Shown here in pieces: positions 62,947 through 64,000 of a stretch of 64,000 nt of DNA (its first letter is position 1; each line of letters opens with the position of its first letter). The notes beneath the pieces were generated by a model, which ran no database searches, was not told where the DNA came from, and saw only the letters and a program-made list of their open reading frames with translations. Origin of the DNA: Hygrocybe punicea (lineage: Eukaryota; Basidiomycota; Agaricomycetes; Agaricales; Hygrophoraceae); assembly GCA_963556145.1 (NCBI GenBank), contig OY744463.1:4340001-4404000 (forward strand), read 5' to 3'. The position numbers and the translations under genes are program-made.

Positions 62947-64000
62947 ATGTCTGCAGAGTTCGACGATGTCCTCACTAACCAACCTGTTGTTATCGACAAT
63001 GTTCGTGGGTTTCCTTTCCATCTACTTCGCGTATTGCTAAACAGTCTTTTATAACCCAATCCTCAGGGTTCTGGGACCATTAAAGCTGGATTTGCTGGTC
63101 AAGATCATCCAAAATGTTTCTTTCCGTCTTTGTGCGTCCAGGGTTAGACCTAAACTCAACCATTCGCCTCAACCATTGATGCATTTATCGGACATGGTTC
63201 AGCGTCGGGCGTCCAAAACACATACGAGTCATGGCGGGTGCATTGGAAGGGGACGTGTTCATCGGGCGACGTGCACAGGAGTTTCGAGGGCTACTCAAGA
63301 TAAAATATCCTATGGAGCATGGGATCGTCACTGACTGGGATGACATGGAACGGATATGGAGCTGGGTGTACGCAGAGGAATTAGGAACACTGAGTGAAGA
63401 GGTCGGTGCATTCCAAAGTTGGCTTTGACGCTGATCCAGCAGGCGGCTAATTCTGAGTACCGCTGACAGCATCCAGTGCTACTCACAGAAGCACCCTTGA
63501 ACCCCAGGAGCAATCGAGATGTGGCTGCTCAAATATTCTTTGACACTTTTAACGTTCCGGCTCTTTTCACTTCTGTGCAGGCAGTGTTGTCATTGTGGGT
63601 ACCTTTTAAGACATATTGTTATTGTAATTTCACGACAGCGAGGTGTCTCTGCAGATACTCCTCTGGTCGGACAACGGGGATCGTTCTTGATTCAGGCGAC
63701 GGCGTAACGCATGCAGTCCCCGTATTCGAAGGCTTCTCAATGCCACACGCTATTCGGAGGGTTGATGTCGCAGGAAGGTATCATCCGTTCCTTCGTGGCG
63801 CTTTTTTATCCATTTTGCTGAGCTTCAAGCAATCAGAGATGTAACAGACCATCTACAACTGCTGCTTCGTAAATCGGGACATCATTTACACACTACAGCA
63901 GAGCGGGAAGTCGTGCGGACAATCAAAGAGAAGTGCTGCTATGTTGCACTAAATCCCGCCAAGGAAGAGAAGGATTCCTCAGGGAGAGCTGAAGAATTCC
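62947..64000 (+). CDS. ARP1: Actin-related protein 1 (centractin), 5' part
   Basis: Main filament protein of dynactin, which links dynein to cargo. The gene runs off the right edge. Exon 1 starts [18 protein letters not shown] and is followed by [22 protein letters not shown]. Later come [93 protein letters not shown] and [25 protein letters not shown]. The phosphate loops and LDSGDG are actin-like. [21 protein letters not shown] and [13 protein letters not shown] point to ARP1 rather than actin. Introns interrupt at least at 62998-63067, around 63145-63230, 63400-63475, 63584-63655 and 63778-63838. Confidence 0.92.

Overview
The window is nuclear DNA of a mushroom-type basidiomycete (Agaricomycetes). 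This rests on dense introns of about 50 nt, several GC-AG introns, microexons of 12-17 nt, eukaryotic housekeeping genes (ribosomal proteins uS3 and eL15, DSS1, MPP10, DRS1, APC4, GPI2, ARP1), and families typical of Agaricomycetes: an SRA-YDG protein, a GTPase-like/RasGEF fusion and a Plavaka-type transposase relic. Exon structures were assembled by hand from splice signals and frame continuity; no alignment could be run.

Layout. 1-34.5 kb is an ordinary gene-rich block: a secreted-protein fragment, DSS1/SEM1, RPS3, a SUR7/PalI-like membrane protein, MPP10, a SEC9-type SNARE, an SRA-domain protein, a 2.5 kb stretch without a recognisable gene, an expansin/RlpA-like secreted protein, an unknown acidic protein, a small Ser/Thr-rich GPI-type protein, MYG1, a four-TM MARVEL-like protein, an MFS carrier, RPL15, a GH16 glucanase, a SurE-type phosphatase, a RasGEF and the DEAD-box helicase DRS1. 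54.1-64 kb is again gene-rich: APC4, a bZIP factor, GPI2/PIG-C, an SVIP-like mini-protein, an unknown Cys-rich membrane protein and the start of ARP1 (centractin).

The accessory part is 34.8-54.1 kb, a stack of nested transposons whose order can be read from target duplications. A frameshifted gag-like CCCH ORF (35.1-36.5 kb) is cut by a 3.95 kb LTR element without gag-pol (LTRs 36475-36712 and 40206-40425, 4-bp duplication TCGG). Next comes a Plavaka/KDZ transposase relic on the minus strand, split by two hAT-type elements, each with an exact 8-bp duplication: hAT-1 (41321-49448, ATGGAGTA) and hAT-2 (51071-53052, GTCAGGAG). Inside hAT-1 sits an intact Ty3/gypsy element (41927-48475) with two identical 157-bp LTRs, separate gag and pol ORFs, and a 10-bp-stem hairpin whose loop holds the gag stop codon. 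The two hAT elements share recurring palindromes that no gene explains.

How the genes relate. There are no operons. MPP10 and DRS1 both serve ribosome biogenesis, and uS3 and eL15 are products of that pathway. DSS1 and APC4 belong to the proteasome and APC/C branches of regulated proteolysis, and the SVIP-like protein may touch p97/CDC48. SEC9, GPI2 and the surface proteins belong to secretion and cell wall. Short divergent intergenic regions (5423-5719, 27506-27707, 62819-62946) are probable shared promoters.
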